Assembly: GCA_923172585.1 (NCBI GenBank)
Contig: OV298644.1
Coordinates: 186,976-250,975 of the forward strand
Source: Haemophilus influenzae
Lineage (GTDB): Bacteria; Pseudomonadota; Gammaproteobacteria; Enterobacterales; Pasteurellaceae
DNA length: 64,000 nt
Direction of reading: 5' to 3'
Of this stretch, positions 18,230 to 30,265 are shown in pieces. The notes under the pieces were generated by a model, which saw only the letters and a list, made by a program, of their open reading frames with translations, was not told the DNA's origin and did not search any database. The translations under genes and the position numbers were made by a program. The first letter of the stretch is position 1, and every line of letters starts with the position of its first letter.

Positions 18230-18274
18230 ATTCTGTTCCTAATATCAACATCAGTTTAACATAGCAACTATATT

Positions 18275-18349
18275 GCTCTTAAACGTAAGGACAATTTGCC
18301 CTATGATTGTTTGTGATTATAGGGCGAATGTAATTCGCACCTACATAAA
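18275..18349. repeat. Intergenic palindromes between nagB and nagA
   Basis: Two overlapping inverted repeats, GCCCTAT/ATAGGGC and GCGAAT/ATTCGC, lie in the 136-base gap. The GGGCGAATGTAATTCGCACCTAC sequence is of a type I recognise as a dispersed intergenic element in several genomes. It may shape the stability of the operon mRNA. Confidence 0.4.
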
Positions 18350-18365
18350 GATGAAGAATAGATCT

Positions 18366-19176
18366 CTATTTATCCTGATAATCCGTACCAGCAACCGCGC
18401 CTTCTAATTCAGTAAAATATTTCACGGTTTTCACTTTTAACTCTTGTTGAGCAGCTTCATCACAAACAAGCAAGAAATGACGGTGCATTTGTAATGCACT
18501 GACTGTCCATAAGTGGTTAATACTGCCTTCAACTGCAGCTTGCACTGCCAGTGCTTTTTGATGTCCTGTTGCTAAAATCATCACTTCTTCTGCATCTAAT
18601 AATGTACCGACACCAATGGTTAAAGCATATTTCGGCACTTGAGTAACATCGTTATTAAAGAAGCGTGAATTTGCAATTAATGTATCTTGCGTTAGCGTTT
18701 TAATACGGGTGCGAGAACTTAATGAAGAAGCAGGTTCATTAAATGCGATATGTCCATCTACGCCAACCCCCCATAAACAGATGAATTTTGCCGTAGGATT
18801 TAATTTTTTCTTCATAACGATGGCATTCTGCATTATGGTCATCGGTATTGCCGTTAAGAATATTGATATTTTCAGGTAAAATATCGATATGATTGAAAAA
18901 ATTGTTATACATAAAGCTGTGGTAACTTTCAGGGTGTTCCTCTGGTAAAGCCACATATTCATCCATATTGAAAGTCACTACGTGTTTGAAACTCACTTTG
19001 CCTGCTTGATGAAGTCGAATCAGTTCTTGATAAGTTTTTAGTGGTGTACCACCAGTAGGTAACCCCAATACAAAAGGACGCTCGGCGGTAGGTTTAAAAT
19101 CGTTGATACGATTGATGATATGTTGTGCAGCCCAACAACTGACTTGTTGTTCTGTTTGTAATGGAATAAAACGCAT
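18366..19176 (-). pseudogene. nagB: Glucosamine-6-phosphate deaminase, frameshifted
   Basis: Converts glucosamine-6-P to fructose-6-P and ammonia, the last step of sialic acid catabolism. The N-terminal half ([32 protein letters not shown] with the catalytic Asp) and the C-terminal half ([33 protein letters not shown]) are both fully conserved but in different frames. They meet in a run of six C (18767-18772; G on the coding strand) where [11 protein letters not shown] should be read; two bases short or one base long explains it. Repaired length is about 270 residues. The homopolymer position makes a sequencing error likely. Confidence 0.9.
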
Positions 19177-19427
19177 ATTAGCCTTCCTTTATTATTGACC
19201 GTGATGATCCTATTCATATCGTAGGCTGGACGTTAGCCCACTCTTTACCAAAGGATCATTATAAGTGCGGTAATTTTCTATCTTGTTTTTAAAAAGAAAT
19301 TCTTTTGCTCCAATAATTTACGACAAAGCAATAGAAGTTGCCCCCTTCCGCCCTTCGGGCACCTTCCCCCGTAAACAGGGGAAGGCAAGTGCTTGCTGAC
19401 TTGCTGTTCTGTTTGTAACGGAATAAA
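19139..19427. repeat. Direct repeat of the nagB 5' end, flanking a GC-rich hairpin block
   Basis: The 32 bases at 19139-19170, inside the start of nagB, recur at 19396-19427 with two mismatches. Between them are palindromes GCCC-TTC-GGGC and CCTTCCCC/GGGGAAGG (19362-19385). This fits insertion of a palindromic element with duplication of the gene edge. Confidence 0.5.
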
Positions 19428-19459
19428 CAGAGGAAGGTAAGTTTTTCTAATTTAAATAT

Positions 19460-20341
19460 TTATGACAAAAATTTCGCTTTCAAGTCTTTTGCTTTTGCAA
19501 CCTGTTCTGCTGTTGCTTTTGATGTCATTGGTTCACGGCAATAACCTGCATCCACCCCTTCTAATTTAAGCAATTCTTTGATGGTTAAATATAAACCGTT
19601 CGCTAAAATGCCTTCGATTAAATCGTTGGTTACGTGTTGGATTTCTAACGCTTCGGCTAATTTACCCGCTTTGGTTAATTCAAAAATTTGACGAGCACGA
19701 ACGCCGTTTACGTTAAAGGTTGAACCGATTGCACCATCTACACCAAGTGAGGCTGCAGGTAACATCATTTCATCGAAACCTGCCCAAATTAAGTGGTTTG
19801 GATAAGCTTTTTTCAAACGTTCTAATAAGTAGAAATCACCTGCTGTGAATTTTACCCCTAATACTTTCGGGTTTTTGTAAAGTTCACCGAATTGTTCAAT
19901 GCCCATATTCACGCCAGTTAAGAACGGGATTGAGTACACAATCATATTGTTGCCCGTTTCAGCGATGATGGTGTCGTAATAATGTTTAATTTCAGGGAAA
20001 CTAAATTTGTAATAGAATGGCGTCACTGCAGATAAGCAGTCGTAGCCTAATTCTGTTGCATATTTACCTAATTCCACCGCTTCTTTTAAGTTTACGCTGC
20101 CCACTTGAGCAATTAGTGCGATTTGATCTTTTGCTTCATCTTTTGCAATGCGGAAGATTTCTTTTTTCTCTTCCGTTGAAAGCATAAAGTTTTCGCCTGT
20201 TGAACCGCCCACATATAAGCCATCAACTTTCATTTTGTCGATATTATGGCGGATAATTTGGCGTAAACCTTTTTCATTAATGGTGCCATCTTCATTAAAT
20301 GACACTAATAATGCACTGAAAATACCTTTTAAATCACGCAT
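19460..20341 (-). CDS. nanA: N-acetylneuraminate lyase
   Basis: Cleaves sialic acid to N-acetylmannosamine and pyruvate. The 293-residue aldolase has the [10 protein letters not shown] carboxylate-binding loop, the catalytic Tyr in [11 protein letters not shown] and the Schiff-base Lys in [15 protein letters not shown] (about residue 164). [14 protein letters not shown] is also typical. It lies 10 bases after siaR in the leftward operon nanE-nanK-siaR-nanA-nagB-nagA. Confidence 0.97.
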   Translation of the reverse strand: MRDLKGIFSALLVSFNEDGTINEKGLRQIIRHNIDKMKVDGLYVGGSTGENFMLSTEEKKEIFRIAKDEAKDQIALIAQVGSVNLKEAVELGKYATELGYDCLSAVTPFYYKFSFPEIKHYYDTIIAETGNNMIVYSIPFLTGVNMGIEQFGELYKNPKVLGVKFTAGDFYLLERLKKAYPNHLIWAGFDEMMLPAASLGVDGAIGSTFNVNGVRARQIFELTKAGKLAEALEIQHVTNDLIEGILANGLYLTIKELLKLEGVDAGYCREPMTSKATAEQVAKAKDLKAKFLS

Positions 20342-20351
20342 AAGTTTTCTC

Positions 20352-21217
20352 CTATTTTATACGTTGTTCAAGAATTACATTGAGAGTTTTTTGTTTAGTT
20401 TGAGCGGCAATATCTTCTTCACCCTGCACTAACAAAGCATAAATTAAATCTAATACAAAAAGCTGTGCAATTTTGGTGCCAATAGAATCGCCTTGTAACT
20501 TGCCTTGTTTATTACCATTTACCAAAACATAATCAGCATATTCTGTCACGGGGGAACGCAAACTATGCGTCAATGCCACTGTTGTTGCACCATTTTGTTT
20601 TGCGATTTTGATGGTATGTGCCGTTTCAGCAGAATAACCAGAATGGCTTAAACCAATTGCCACATCAGAAGACGTAAGTAACGCTGCCTGCATATACATA
20701 AAATGATTATTGCCTGAAGCATCCACTTGAAAACCAATACGCATCAGCTTATTTTTAGCATCTTCAGCCGTTACGCCAGATGAACCCACACCAAATAAAA
20801 AAATACGGCGTGCTTTTTTAAGTACTTTAACGACTTCTTCAAGCTGTTTTAAATCAAGTAAATTAATCGTTTCTTCCATGACATTAGCAACCGCCGTTTG
20901 CAATTTTTGTGCAATAGTGAGCGAATCATCACTTGGCATAATTTCTGTTTCAAGTATGCTTTCATCTTGATTATCTTTCGTCGCAAGTTCAATAGAAAGC
21001 TCTAGTTTGAACTCGCTGAAACCTTTAAAACCAATGGTTCGACAAAAACGGACGAGCGTAGCTTCTCCAACTTGCAAATGTTTAGCGATTTCTGAAAGGG
21101 GCATTGAGAAACTAAATCAGGCGAACGCAAAATCGTATCGGCAATTTTTTTCTCTGATTTAGTTAAACTCTGGTAAAGTGAGCCAATTTTGTTTAACACA
21201 TTTCCCGATTTAGCCAT
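20352..21217 (-). pseudogene. siaR: RpiR-family sialic acid regulator SiaR, frameshifted
   Basis: SiaR represses and, with glucosamine-6-P and CRP, activates the divergent sialic acid operons in H. influenzae. The N-terminal helix-turn-helix (LYQSLTKSEKKIADTIL, then PLSEIAKHLQVGEATLVRFCRTIGF) and the C-terminal SIS sugar-phosphate domain (FLFGVGSSGVTAEDAKNKL, SHSGYSAET) are present. The frame breaks inside the HTH near 21104-21108, where VSQMPLSEIA needs one more base. The chosen start MAKSGNVLNK (21217) has AAGGAA upstream and overlaps the end of nanK by 8 bases. Repaired length is about 288 residues. Confidence 0.88.
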
Positions 21218-22112
21218 AAATTGTTCCTTCAGGCTTATCCAGTAAAACATCTTTTACCCAATAAGCTGCGCCAATTAAACCTGCATCTTGTCCAAATTTA
21301 GCGGTTTCAATTTCACAACAATATATCGAAGGAAAATCTTGTAAATATTTTTCAACCAAAGATAAATATCCCTCAGCTAATCCCACACTGCCACCAATCG
21401 CGATTTTTTGAATATCTAAACTAATCACTAAATCAGCAATTAAATTAGCAATGGCTTTCGCAGAACGCTCGACAAGTGCGGTCGCTTTTTCATCATTTTT
21501 TCTAAAACGCTCAAACACTTCTTTTGGATCGCACGGATCTTCCCATTGGGAAGAAACTGCTTCAATTGCTCGCCCTGAAGCAATCGCTTCGACACAACCT
21601 CGACGCCCACAACCACAGATCGCACCATTTGGATCAGCTAATGTATGGCCAATATGCCCAGCAATACCACGAGAACCTGTCTGCAAAATTTGGTTCAGCA
21701 CAATCCCTCCGCCAACTCCTGTTGAAACGGTAATAAAAACAAAATTTGATACCTGTTCAAAATTTTGCAATTGATATTCCGCATAAGTCGCAGCTTGTGC
21801 ATCATTTAATAAACCAATCGGTTTATCCGTATGTTTTGCAATACTCGCTTTAAGTGGAAATTCCGCCAAGCCACCTAAGTTTTTCGGATTTAATGCACTT
21901 AAAATACCATTATTGATAATCCCCGTAGATGCTACCGCTACATAATCAAACTGCCCTTCATAATCAGCAAGCAATTTGCCTAACGCTTGGTGCATTCCCT
22001 CCACTACATTTTCACGTGGTGTATGAATTTGCTGACGTTGCTCAATTTCGCCATTTTTTACAATCGCCGCAGCAATTTTTGTCCCACCAATATCTAGTGC
22101 TAAACAACGCAT
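21210..22112 (-). CDS. nanK: N-acetylmannosamine kinase
   Basis: Phosphorylates ManNAc to ManNAc-6-P. The 300-residue ROK protein begins with the ATP phosphate loop [13 protein letters not shown], has the ROK signature IAGHIGHTLADPNGAICGCGRRGCVEAIASG with the CxCGxxGC zinc site and the metal/substrate His, and GGSVGLAEGYL near the end. It follows nanE by 44 bases and overlaps siaR. Its context among nan genes supports ManNAc over glucose as substrate. Confidence 0.95.
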   Translation of the reverse strand: MRCLALDIGGTKIAAAIVKNGEIEQRQQIHTPRENVVEGMHQALGKLLADYEGQFDYVAVASTGIINNGILSALNPKNLGGLAEFPLKASIAKHTDKPIGLLNDAQAATYAEYQLQNFEQVSNFVFITVSTGVGGGIVLNQILQTGSRGIAGHIGHTLADPNGAICGCGRRGCVEAIASGRAIEAVSSQWEDPCDPKEVFERFRKNDEKATALVERSAKAIANLIADLVISLDIQKIAIGGSVGLAEGYLSLVEKYLQDFPSIYCCEIETAKFGQDAGLIGAAYWVKDVLLDKPEGTIYG

Positions 22113-22156
22113 AACTTATCCTTATAGTGTAAAGTCTTTTCTCACACGTCTTACGA

Positions 22157-22843
22157 CTATCTTGCAGATTTCACTGAATTAGCAAACCAACTCACAATAT
22201 GTTCAAGACGAGTTAAGGCTGAACCTACAGTCACGCAATCTGCACCAATTTCAATTGCCACTTTTGCCAATTCTGGTGTGTTATAACGCCCCTCAGCCAT
22301 CACAAAACAACCCGCTGATTTTAAATCTTTCACTAATTGATAATCTGGTTCTTTTGGCACTGCGCCACCTGTATAACCCGACATCGTACTGCCGACAATA
22401 TCAAAACCAAGCGCTTTACAATACAAGCCTTCTTCTAAATTAGAACAATCTGCCATTGCCAAACAGCCCATTTCGTGGATTTTTTTCACCGCACTTTCAA
22501 TATCCACAGGACGCGGGCGTTTAGTGCCATCTACTGCAATAATATCCGCGCCAGCATTGGCTAGATCTTCAATATCTTGTAAAAACGGCGTAATACGCAC
22601 GGGACTATCAGGCAAATCACGTTTTACAATTCCGATAATCGGAACATTCACAAAAGGACGGGTTGCTTTAAGGTTATCAACACCCTCAATACGTAAGCCA
22701 GAAGCTCCGCCCATAACTGAAGCCTGAGCCATAGCAGAAACGATTTCAGGTTTATCCATTGGGCCATCATCGACAGGTTGGCAAGAAGAAATAAGACCAT
22801 ATTGAATTTGAGAAAGCACTTCTTGATAAGATAATTTAGACAT
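22157..22843 (-). CDS. nanE: N-acetylmannosamine-6-phosphate 2-epimerase
   Basis: Converts ManNAc-6-P to GlcNAc-6-P. The 228-residue TIM-barrel protein starts [14 protein letters not shown] and carries [22 protein letters not shown] with the catalytic Lys, [23 protein letters not shown] and [11 protein letters not shown]. The frame is open 11 codons further upstream, but GAGGGG lies 7 bases before the ATG at 22843. First gene of the leftward operon, facing siaP across a shared control region. Confidence 0.95.
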   Translation of the reverse strand: MSKLSYQEVLSQIQYGLISSCQPVDDGPMDKPEIVSAMAQASVMGGASGLRIEGVDNLKATRPFVNVPIIGIVKRDLPDSPVRITPFLQDIEDLANAGADIIAVDGTKRPRPVDIESAVKKIHEMGCLAMADCSNLEEGLYCKALGFDIVGSTMSGYTGGAVPKEPDYQLVKDLKSAGCFVMAEGRYNTPELAKVAIEIGADCVTVGSALTRLEHIVSWFANSVKSAR

Positions 22844-24182
<1,339 letters not shown>

Positions 24183-24190
24183 TCCCTCTT

Positions 24191-24213
24191 TAGTGTGCCG
24201 TAATGGCACACTA
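24191..24213 (+). terminator. Intercistronic hairpin between siaP and siaT
   Basis: TAGTGTGCC-GTAAT-GGCACACTA forms a 9-bp perfect stem without a following T tract. It is more likely an mRNA-protecting or partial-termination structure than a full terminator, which would favour receptor over membrane-component expression. Confidence 0.55.
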
Positions 24214-24246
24214 CATTCCCTTATTCTTCATCAAACGGAGTGAAGT

Positions 24247-26096
24247 ATGAAATATATTAATAAGCTTGAGGAATGGCTGGGTGGCGCATTATTTATCGCC
24301 ATTTTCGGTATTCTTATCGCTCAAATTCTTTCACGCCAAGTTTTTCATTCTCCGTTAATTTGGAGTGAAGAACTCGCCAAGCTCTTATTTGTTTACGTGG
24401 GTATGTTGGGTATCAGCGTTGCTGTGAGAAAACAAGAACACGTATTTATTGATTTTTTAACTAATCTAATGCCCGAAAAAATCAGAAAATTCACAAATAC
24501 GTTTGTACAATTATTAGTCTTTATATGTATTTTCTTATTTATTCATTTCGGTATTCGTACTTTTAACGGTGCATCATTCCCTATTGATGCCTTAGGAGGC
24601 ATTTCTGAAAAATGGATTTTCGCAGCACTGCCTGTTGTCGCAATCTTAATGATGTTTCGCTTTATCCAAGCGCAAACCCTAAACTTTAAGACTGGGAAAA
24701 GCTATTTACCTGCAACTTTCTTTATCATAAGTGCGGTCATTTTATTTGCGATTTTATTTTTCGCGCCAGATTGGTTCAAAGTATTGCGTATTAGCAATTA
24801 TATAAAACTCGGTTCAAGTTCAGTCTATGTCGCCTTACTCGTTTGGCTAATCATTATGTTTATCGGTGTCCCTGTAGGTTGGTCCTTATTTATTGCTACC
24901 TTACTTTATTTTTCTATGACACGTTGGAACGTCGTAAATGCCGCAACTGAAAAATTAGTCTATAGCCTAGACAGCTTCCCATTACTTGCCGTGCCATTTT
25001 ATATTTTAACGGGCATTCTAATGAATACAGGTGGGATTACCGAACGTATTTTTAATTTCGCTAAAGCCTTACTCGGTCATTACACAGGAGGAATGGGACA
25101 CGTTAATATCGGCGCAAGTTTATTGTTCTCTGGTATGTCAGGTTCAGCACTTGCTGATGCGGGGGGCTTAGGTCAATTGGAAATCAAAGCAATGCGTGAT
25201 GCTGGTTATGACGATGATATTTGCGGAGGAATTACTGCTGCTTCTTGTATTATTGGGCCATTAGTTCCGCCAAGTATTGCAATGATTATTTACGGTGTAA
25301 TTGCCAATGAATCTATCGCAAAACTCTTTATTGCAGGTTTTATTCCAGGTGTATTAATTACTTTAGCTTTAATGGCAATGAATTATCGCATTGCAAAAAA
25401 CGAGGTTATCCACGTACACCAAAAGCTACGAGAGAACAACTTTGCAGCAGCTTTAAACAATCTTTTTGGGCAATCTTAACGCCGTTATTAATTATCGGTG
25501 GTATTTTTTCAGGCTTATTCAGTCCAACAGAATCTGCCATTGTTGCAGCAGCATACTCTGTAATTATTGGTAAATTCGTGTATAAAGAATTAACCTTAAA
25601 AAGCTTATTTAATAGTTGCATAGAAGCAATGGCAATTACGGGCGTAGTCGCCTTAATGATTATGACTGTGACTTTCTTTGGCGATATGATTGCGCGTGAA
25701 CAAGTCGCAATGCGTGTTGCTGATGTGTTTGTTGCCGTTGCCGATTCGCCTTTAACCGTATTGATAATGATTAACGCACTGCTACTTTTTCTTGGAATGT
25801 TCATTGATGCCCTAGCATTACAATTTTTAGTATTACCAATGCTTATTCCTATCGCAATGCAGTTCAATATTGACTTAATCTTCTTTGGTGTAATGACCAC
25901 ATTAAATATGATGGTTGGTATTCTTACCCCACCAATGGGAATGGCTCTCTTTGTTGTTGCTCGTGTAGGAAATATGTCAGTTTCCACGGTAACCAAAGGC
26001 GTATTACCGTTCTTGATTCCCGTTTTCGTCACATTAGTATTAATCACGATTTTCCCACAAATCATCACATTTGTGCCAAATCTATTGATACCATAA
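24247..26096 (+). pseudogene. siaT: Sialic acid TRAP transporter fused QM membrane protein, frameshifted
   Basis: SiaT is a natural fusion of the small (Q, four membrane segments) and large (M, about twelve) TRAP subunits that moves sialic acid with Na+. The Q part starts [13 protein letters not shown]; the M part contains [34 protein letters not shown] and, in the second frame, [13 protein letters not shown] and [16 protein letters not shown]. The frame breaks at 25402-25405, where AAC GAG G should be AAC GAA GG (KNEGYPRT); one A is missing. Repaired length is about 616 residues. As written the last third is lost and transport would fail. Confidence 0.93.
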
Positions 26097-26099
26097 TAA

Positions 26100-26140
26100 A
26101 AAGTGCGGTTGAAAAACATTAAATTTTTTAACCGCACTTT
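26100..26140. terminator. Uptake-sequence hairpin after siaT
   Basis: AAAGTGCGGTT (26100-26110) pairs with AACCGCACTTT (26130-26140). It lies between siaT and nanM and may separate their transcripts. Confidence 0.6.
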
Positions 26141-26271
26141 CATCGTTTTCGTAAGTTACATCTGCCGTATCTTACAATACAAAAGGGTGTAATAACTGCA
26201 CTTTATCAACGCCTATTCAATGCCGTTTAATGAATAGAAAACTGTAAACACAACTCAAAATGGGGTTTATT

Positions 26272-27399
26272 ATGAAACTAACTAAAACAGCATTATGTAC
26301 CGCACTTTTTGCTACCTTTACTTTTTCAGCGAACGCACAAACTTATCCTGATTTACCAGTGGGGATCAAAGGAGGAACAGGCGCATTAATTGGCGACACA
26401 GTTTATGTGGGATTAGGTTCTGGTGGCGATAAATTCTATACCTTAGACCTAAAAGATCCTTCAGCACAATGGAAAGAAATTGCTACATTTCCAGGTGGCG
26501 AACGCAATCAACCTGTTGCAGCCGCAGTGGATGGAAAACTTTATGTATTCGGTGGTTTACAAAAAAATGAAAAAGGCGAACTTCAACTCGTTAATGACGC
26601 TTATCGCTATAACCCAAGCGATAATACTTGGATGAAACTTCCTACTCGTTCTCCCCGTGGTTTAGTAGGATCAAGTGGTGCATCTCACGGAGATAAAGTT
26701 TATATTTTAGGCGGCTCTAATCTCTCTATATTTAATGGCTTCTTCCAAGACACTGTGGCAGCAGGTGAAGATAACGCGAAAAAAGATGAAATCGCAGCAG
26801 CTTACTTCGATCAACGTCCAGAAGATTATTTCTTTACAACAGAATTATTGAGCTATGAACCATCAACCAATAAATGGCGCAATGAAGGACGCATTCCATT
26901 CTCTGGTCGTGCTGGTGCAGCATTTACAATTCAAGGTAATGATCTAATGGTTGTCAATGGCGAAATTAAACCTGGACTTCGCACCGCTGAAACCCATCAA
27001 GGTAAATTCACTGCTAAAGGTGTGCAATGGAAAAACTTACCTGACTTACCTGCTCCAAAAGGCAAATCACAAGATGGTTTAGCTGGTGCGCTTTCAGGCT
27101 ATAGTAACGGTCATTATTTAGTCACTGGTGGCGCAAATTTTCCAGGTTCAATCAAACAATTCAAAGAAGGAAAACTTCACGCACATAAAGGTTTAAGCAA
27201 AGCTTGGCATAACGAAGTTTATACGTTGAATAATGGTAAATGGCGCATCGTTGGGGAATTACCAATGAATATTGGTTATGGTTTTTCTGTATCTTACAAC
27301 AATAAAGTTTTACTGATTGGCGGTGAAACTGATGGAGGTAAGGCTTTAACTAGCGTCAAAGCAATAAGCTATGACGGTAAAAAATTAACCATCGAATAA
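26272..27399 (+). CDS. nanM: N-acetylneuraminate epimerase (mutarotase) NanM
   Basis: Periplasmic kelch-repeat enzyme that speeds conversion of alpha- to beta-sialic acid after sialidase release. The 375-residue precursor has a signal peptide ending ANA. Successive kelch motifs follow, with GG pairs followed by Y and W residues ([49 protein letters not shown]). An in-frame ATG 12 bases upstream exists, but MKLTKTALC begins the signal peptide. An uptake core (26299) lies inside the signal sequence coding. Confidence 0.94.
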   Translation: MKLTKTALCTALFATFTFSANAQTYPDLPVGIKGGTGALIGDTVYVGLGSGGDKFYTLDLKDPSAQWKEIATFPGGERNQPVAAAVDGKLYVFGGLQKNEKGELQLVNDAYRYNPSDNTWMKLPTRSPRGLVGSSGASHGDKVYILGGSNLSIFNGFFQDTVAAGEDNAKKDEIAAAYFDQRPEDYFFTTELLSYEPSTNKWRNEGRIPFSGRAGAAFTIQGNDLMVVNGEIKPGLRTAETHQGKFTAKGVQWKNLPDLPAPKGKSQDGLAGALSGYSNGHYLVTGGANFPGSIKQFKEGKLHAHKGLSKAWHNEVYTLNNGKWRIVGELPMNIGYGFSVSYNNKVLLIGGETDGGKALTSVKAISYDGKKLTIE

Positions 27400-27436
27400 T
27401 TTATCACAGAATAATGCATAAAATTTATAATAATCA

Positions 27437-27462
27437 AAAGCGGCGAAATTTATCGCCGCTTT
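27437..27462 (+). terminator. nanM terminator
   Basis: AAAGCGGCGA and TCGCCGCTTT pair over 10 bases with a 6-base loop. Confidence 0.75.
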
Positions 27463-27560
27463 ATGCAAAATAAAAGTAATTAAAGCAAAATTAACACAAA
27501 TTTTGACCGCACTTTAAATGCGCTATAAAGAGCTGGCATTTTTATTAATAAGATTTAGCG

Positions 27561-27995
27561 ATGTTATTTATTCCACCACCACTACTCTGTTTATTCATTG
27601 CCATAGCAATGTATTTTTTGCCAAAGATTGCTAGTTATTCTGTCCATTTTTCAGTGATTGTTTTTGTTATTTCCCTTTCATTTTTGATTGCTTTAAGCAG
27701 CGTTATGCAATTCTTTATATGTAAAACCTCCATTAATCCTCGTGACTTTAAAGGCACAACAAAATTAGTTTCCACAGGCATATTTCGATTTAGCCGTAAC
27801 CCAATGTATTTAAGTTTGCTGTTAATGTTAATTGCGTGGGCTCTTTGGTTAGGTAATAGTTTGGCTTGGTTAGGCGTGATTGTCTTTATACTAGTTATGA
27901 ACCACTGTCAAATAGCCCGAGAAGAAACCTATTTGGAAAATAAATTTGGCGATGAATATCGTCGTTACAAACAAAAAGTAAGACGTTGGCTATAA
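27561..27995 (+). CDS. Isoprenylcysteine carboxyl methyltransferase-like membrane protein
   Basis: A 144-residue protein with about four membrane segments and the ICMT/phospholipid methyltransferase pattern: GIFRFSRNPMYLSLLLML, then a C-terminal REETYLENKFGDEYRRYKQKVRRWL with the conserved E-E, F-G and Y-Y-x-R residues. Bacterial members have no proven substrate; isoprenyl-protein methylation is unlikely in this organism. It stands alone between nanM and hflC. The start MLFIPPP is the first ATG and has no strong ribosome site. Confidence 0.75.
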   Translation: MLFIPPPLLCLFIAIAMYFLPKIASYSVHFSVIVFVISLSFLIALSSVMQFFICKTSINPRDFKGTTKLVSTGIFRFSRNPMYLSLLLMLIAWALWLGNSLAWLGVIVFILVMNHCQIAREETYLENKFGDEYRRYKQKVRRWL

Positions 27996-28024
27996 AAAAA
28001 CACCTTCACGAGGAAGGTGTTTTT
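27996..28024. terminator. Bidirectional terminator before hflC
   Basis: AAAAACACCTTC-ACGAG-GAAGGTGTTTTT serves the methyltransferase-like gene and the convergent hflKC operon. Confidence 0.88.
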
Positions 28025-28037
28025 ATCAAATTAAACT

Positions 28038-28924
28038 CTATTTTTTCGGTGCCTGCATAAAGCGGAAGAAATCACTATCTGGTTTTAAAATCATTATATT
28101 GTCAGAATTTGCAAAACTCGCTTCATAGGCTTTTAAGCTACGCACAAAAGTAAAGAATTGTGGTTCTTGAGCAAAAGCATCTGAATATAATTTTGCTGCA
28201 GCTGCATCGCCTGAACCTCGTAATTCTTGTGCAGTTTTATTTGCATTAGCAAGAATTAACGTCACTTTGCGATCTACATCAGCTTGAATAAATGCTGCTT
28301 TTTCTTTCCCTTGAGAACGATGTTCACGCGCCACTGCATCACGTTCTGCACGCATACGTTGGTAAATCGAAGAAGAGACTTCATCTGGTAAATTAATTTG
28401 TTTTACACGCACATCGATCACTTCAATACCTAATTCTGCCGTACTGTCTTGTCCTGAACTTAAAGCTTTTTTTGCCCCTTCCATTAATTCTCCACGTGTA
28501 CCAGAAACAATATCTTTAATCGTGCGTGAACCAATTTCAGAACGTAAACGGTCGTTTACTTTACGACTTAATAAATTTGCAGCTTGAGCATAATCGCCAC
28601 CGCCAGTAGATGTGTAGAATCGACCAAAATCACTGATTTTCCATTTCACATAAGAATCCACTAGCAAATCTTTTTCTCAACAGTAACAAAACGTGTTGCA
28701 GAGCCATCTAAAGTACGAATACGTGCATCTAAAACTTTGATGCTATCAATTAAAGGCACTTTAAAATGCAAGCCCGGTTCATATACAACCACTTTGTTAT
28801 CAGCATCACGCTGTACTTTGTTAAATCGTAACATGATGCCACGCGTACCTTCCGTTACAACGACGATACTAGAATAAACGACTGCCGCAATCACGAAAAT
28901 AACAGGTAATAAAAATCTACGCAT
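28038..28924 (-). pseudogene. hflC: FtsH regulator HflC, frameshifted
   Basis: HflC pairs with HflK in a periplasmic SPFH complex that modulates the FtsH protease. The N-terminal anchor (FLLPVIFVIAAVVYSSIVVV), SPFH domain and C-terminal coiled region (MRAERDAVAREHRSQGKEKAAF) are all present. The frame breaks at five A's on the coding strand (28671-28675), where VEKKDLLVDSYVKWKI needs six. Repaired length is about 295 residues, the normal size. The start ATG overlaps the hflK stop (TAATG). A homopolymer miscall is likely. Confidence 0.92.
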
Positions 28925-30144
28925 TAGTTAAATCTCCCTTGACGAATCGGCGCAACGGTAGTCGGCTGAGGCTGATAAGAATTTTGACGTTCTGGCACAG
29001 TAAAAGCAGGCGAAGAATTGACCGCACTTGGCGCACTTGTTACCGATTTTTTGCCCATAATTTGCTCTAGCGGTAACACAGTTAAATTATTACCATTATT
29101 GCCATCAAGCATTACTTTTGGCGTATTTGCCATCACTTTTTCCATCGTCTGAATATATAAACGCTCACGCAGTAAATCTGGCGCAGCCTTAAATTCTGGC
29201 AACAAGCGTTGCAAACGTTCCACTTCACCTTTTGCATCTAACACGATACGATCTTTATAAGCTGTTGCTTCTTCAAGAATACGTTGCGCATCACCGCGTG
29301 CAATCGGTTCTTTCTCACGCGCATAGGCTTCCGCTTCACGAATAAAACGTTGTTCATCTTCCTGCGCTTTAATTGCATCATCAAACGCATCTTTTACTTC
29401 TTCAGGTGGGCGCGCAGATTGGAAGTTCACATCAATAACCTCAAGTCCCATATCATAGGATTTGATAATTTCATTCAAAGCTTTCCAAGTATTTTCACGC
29501 ACGACAGAGCGACCTGTGGTTAAAATATCATTCATAGACATATGCCCAATAACATAACGTAATGCACTATCTGTCGCTTGATTCAAACTATCATCTGCAT
29601 TTGTTACGCTAAAAAGATATTTTGCAGGATCTTGCACGCGATATTGCACTGTCATTTCCACTTTTACCATATTTTCATCTTGAGTCAGCATTGCACCTTG
29701 TGTACGCAACTCTTTTACTTGCTCCACATTTACTGGCAATACTTTATCTACAAATGTTGGTTTCCAGTTCAAACCGGGTTGAACAATAGAATGTAACTCG
29801 CCAAAACGAAGCACCACACCGCGTTCAGCCTCTTTAATGGTGTAAAAACCGCTTACGCCCCAAATAATCGCACCAATCGCTACAGCAAGTGGAATAACTT
29901 TGCCAAAATGAAATGGCGTATTGCCTTGAGAACTGCCATTATTTTGACCACTCTTTTTATTTCCACCACCTAATTTTTTAAGCAGATTATTAAAAATCTC
30001 CTCAATATCTGGCGGAGATTGCTCTTGATTTCCACGATTTTGATTGTTATTCCATCCATTATTATTGGATGAATTTCCCGGCTGTTGGTCGTTGCTTTGC
30101 CCTGGTTTACTCCAAGGATCGCGATCTGAACCGTTCTGTGACAT
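28924..30144 (-). CDS. hflK: FtsH regulator HflK
   Basis: Inner-membrane SPFH protein partnering HflC to control FtsH. The 406-residue protein has a Gly/Asn/Gln-rich cytoplasmic N-terminus (NNNGWNNNQNRGNQEQ), one membrane segment (about residues 85-105), the SPFH domain (ERGVVLRFGELHSIVQPGLNW) and a helical C-terminus ending in a low-complexity tail. The ATG at 30144 has GGAG six bases before it and is preferred to one 12 bases upstream. It is first in a two-gene operon, coupled to hflC through TAATG. Confidence 0.95.
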   Translation of the reverse strand: MSQNGSDRDPWSKPGQSNDQQPGNSSNNNGWNNNQNRGNQEQSPPDIEEIFNNLLKKLGGGNKKSGQNNGSSQGNTPFHFGKVIPLAVAIGAIIWGVSGFYTIKEAERGVVLRFGELHSIVQPGLNWKPTFVDKVLPVNVEQVKELRTQGAMLTQDENMVKVEMTVQYRVQDPAKYLFSVTNADDSLNQATDSALRYVIGHMSMNDILTTGRSVVRENTWKALNEIIKSYDMGLEVIDVNFQSARPPEEVKDAFDDAIKAQEDEQRFIREAEAYAREKEPIARGDAQRILEEATAYKDRIVLDAKGEVERLQRLLPEFKAAPDLLRERLYIQTMEKVMANTPKVMLDGNNGNNLTVLPLEQIMGKKSVTSAPSAVNSSPAFTVPERQNSYQPQPTTVAPIRQGRFN

Positions 30145-30230
30145 TTCATTCTCCATTTGTCAAAAAATTGTTAAGAGTTTAGCTAAATAAATGGGGCACG
30201 TCTATGAAAATACAAGGCTTTTTAGGCAAT

Positions 30231-30263
30231 AAAAAATCCTTGATTTTATATAAGGATTTTTTT
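30231..30263 (-). terminator. Terminator downstream of the phosphopantetheinyl transferase
   Basis: AAAAATCCTT and AAGGATTTTT form a 10-bp stem with T tracts on both strands; it separates the transferase gene from hflK. Confidence 0.8.
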
Positions 30264-30265
30264 GA

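Noticed and set aside
25406-26143. A long minus-strand open frame opposite siaT
   Set aside because: It mirrors the siaT coding frame, has no ribosome site, and reads as Ile/Thr/Asn-rich low-complexity protein, typical of an antisense shadow.
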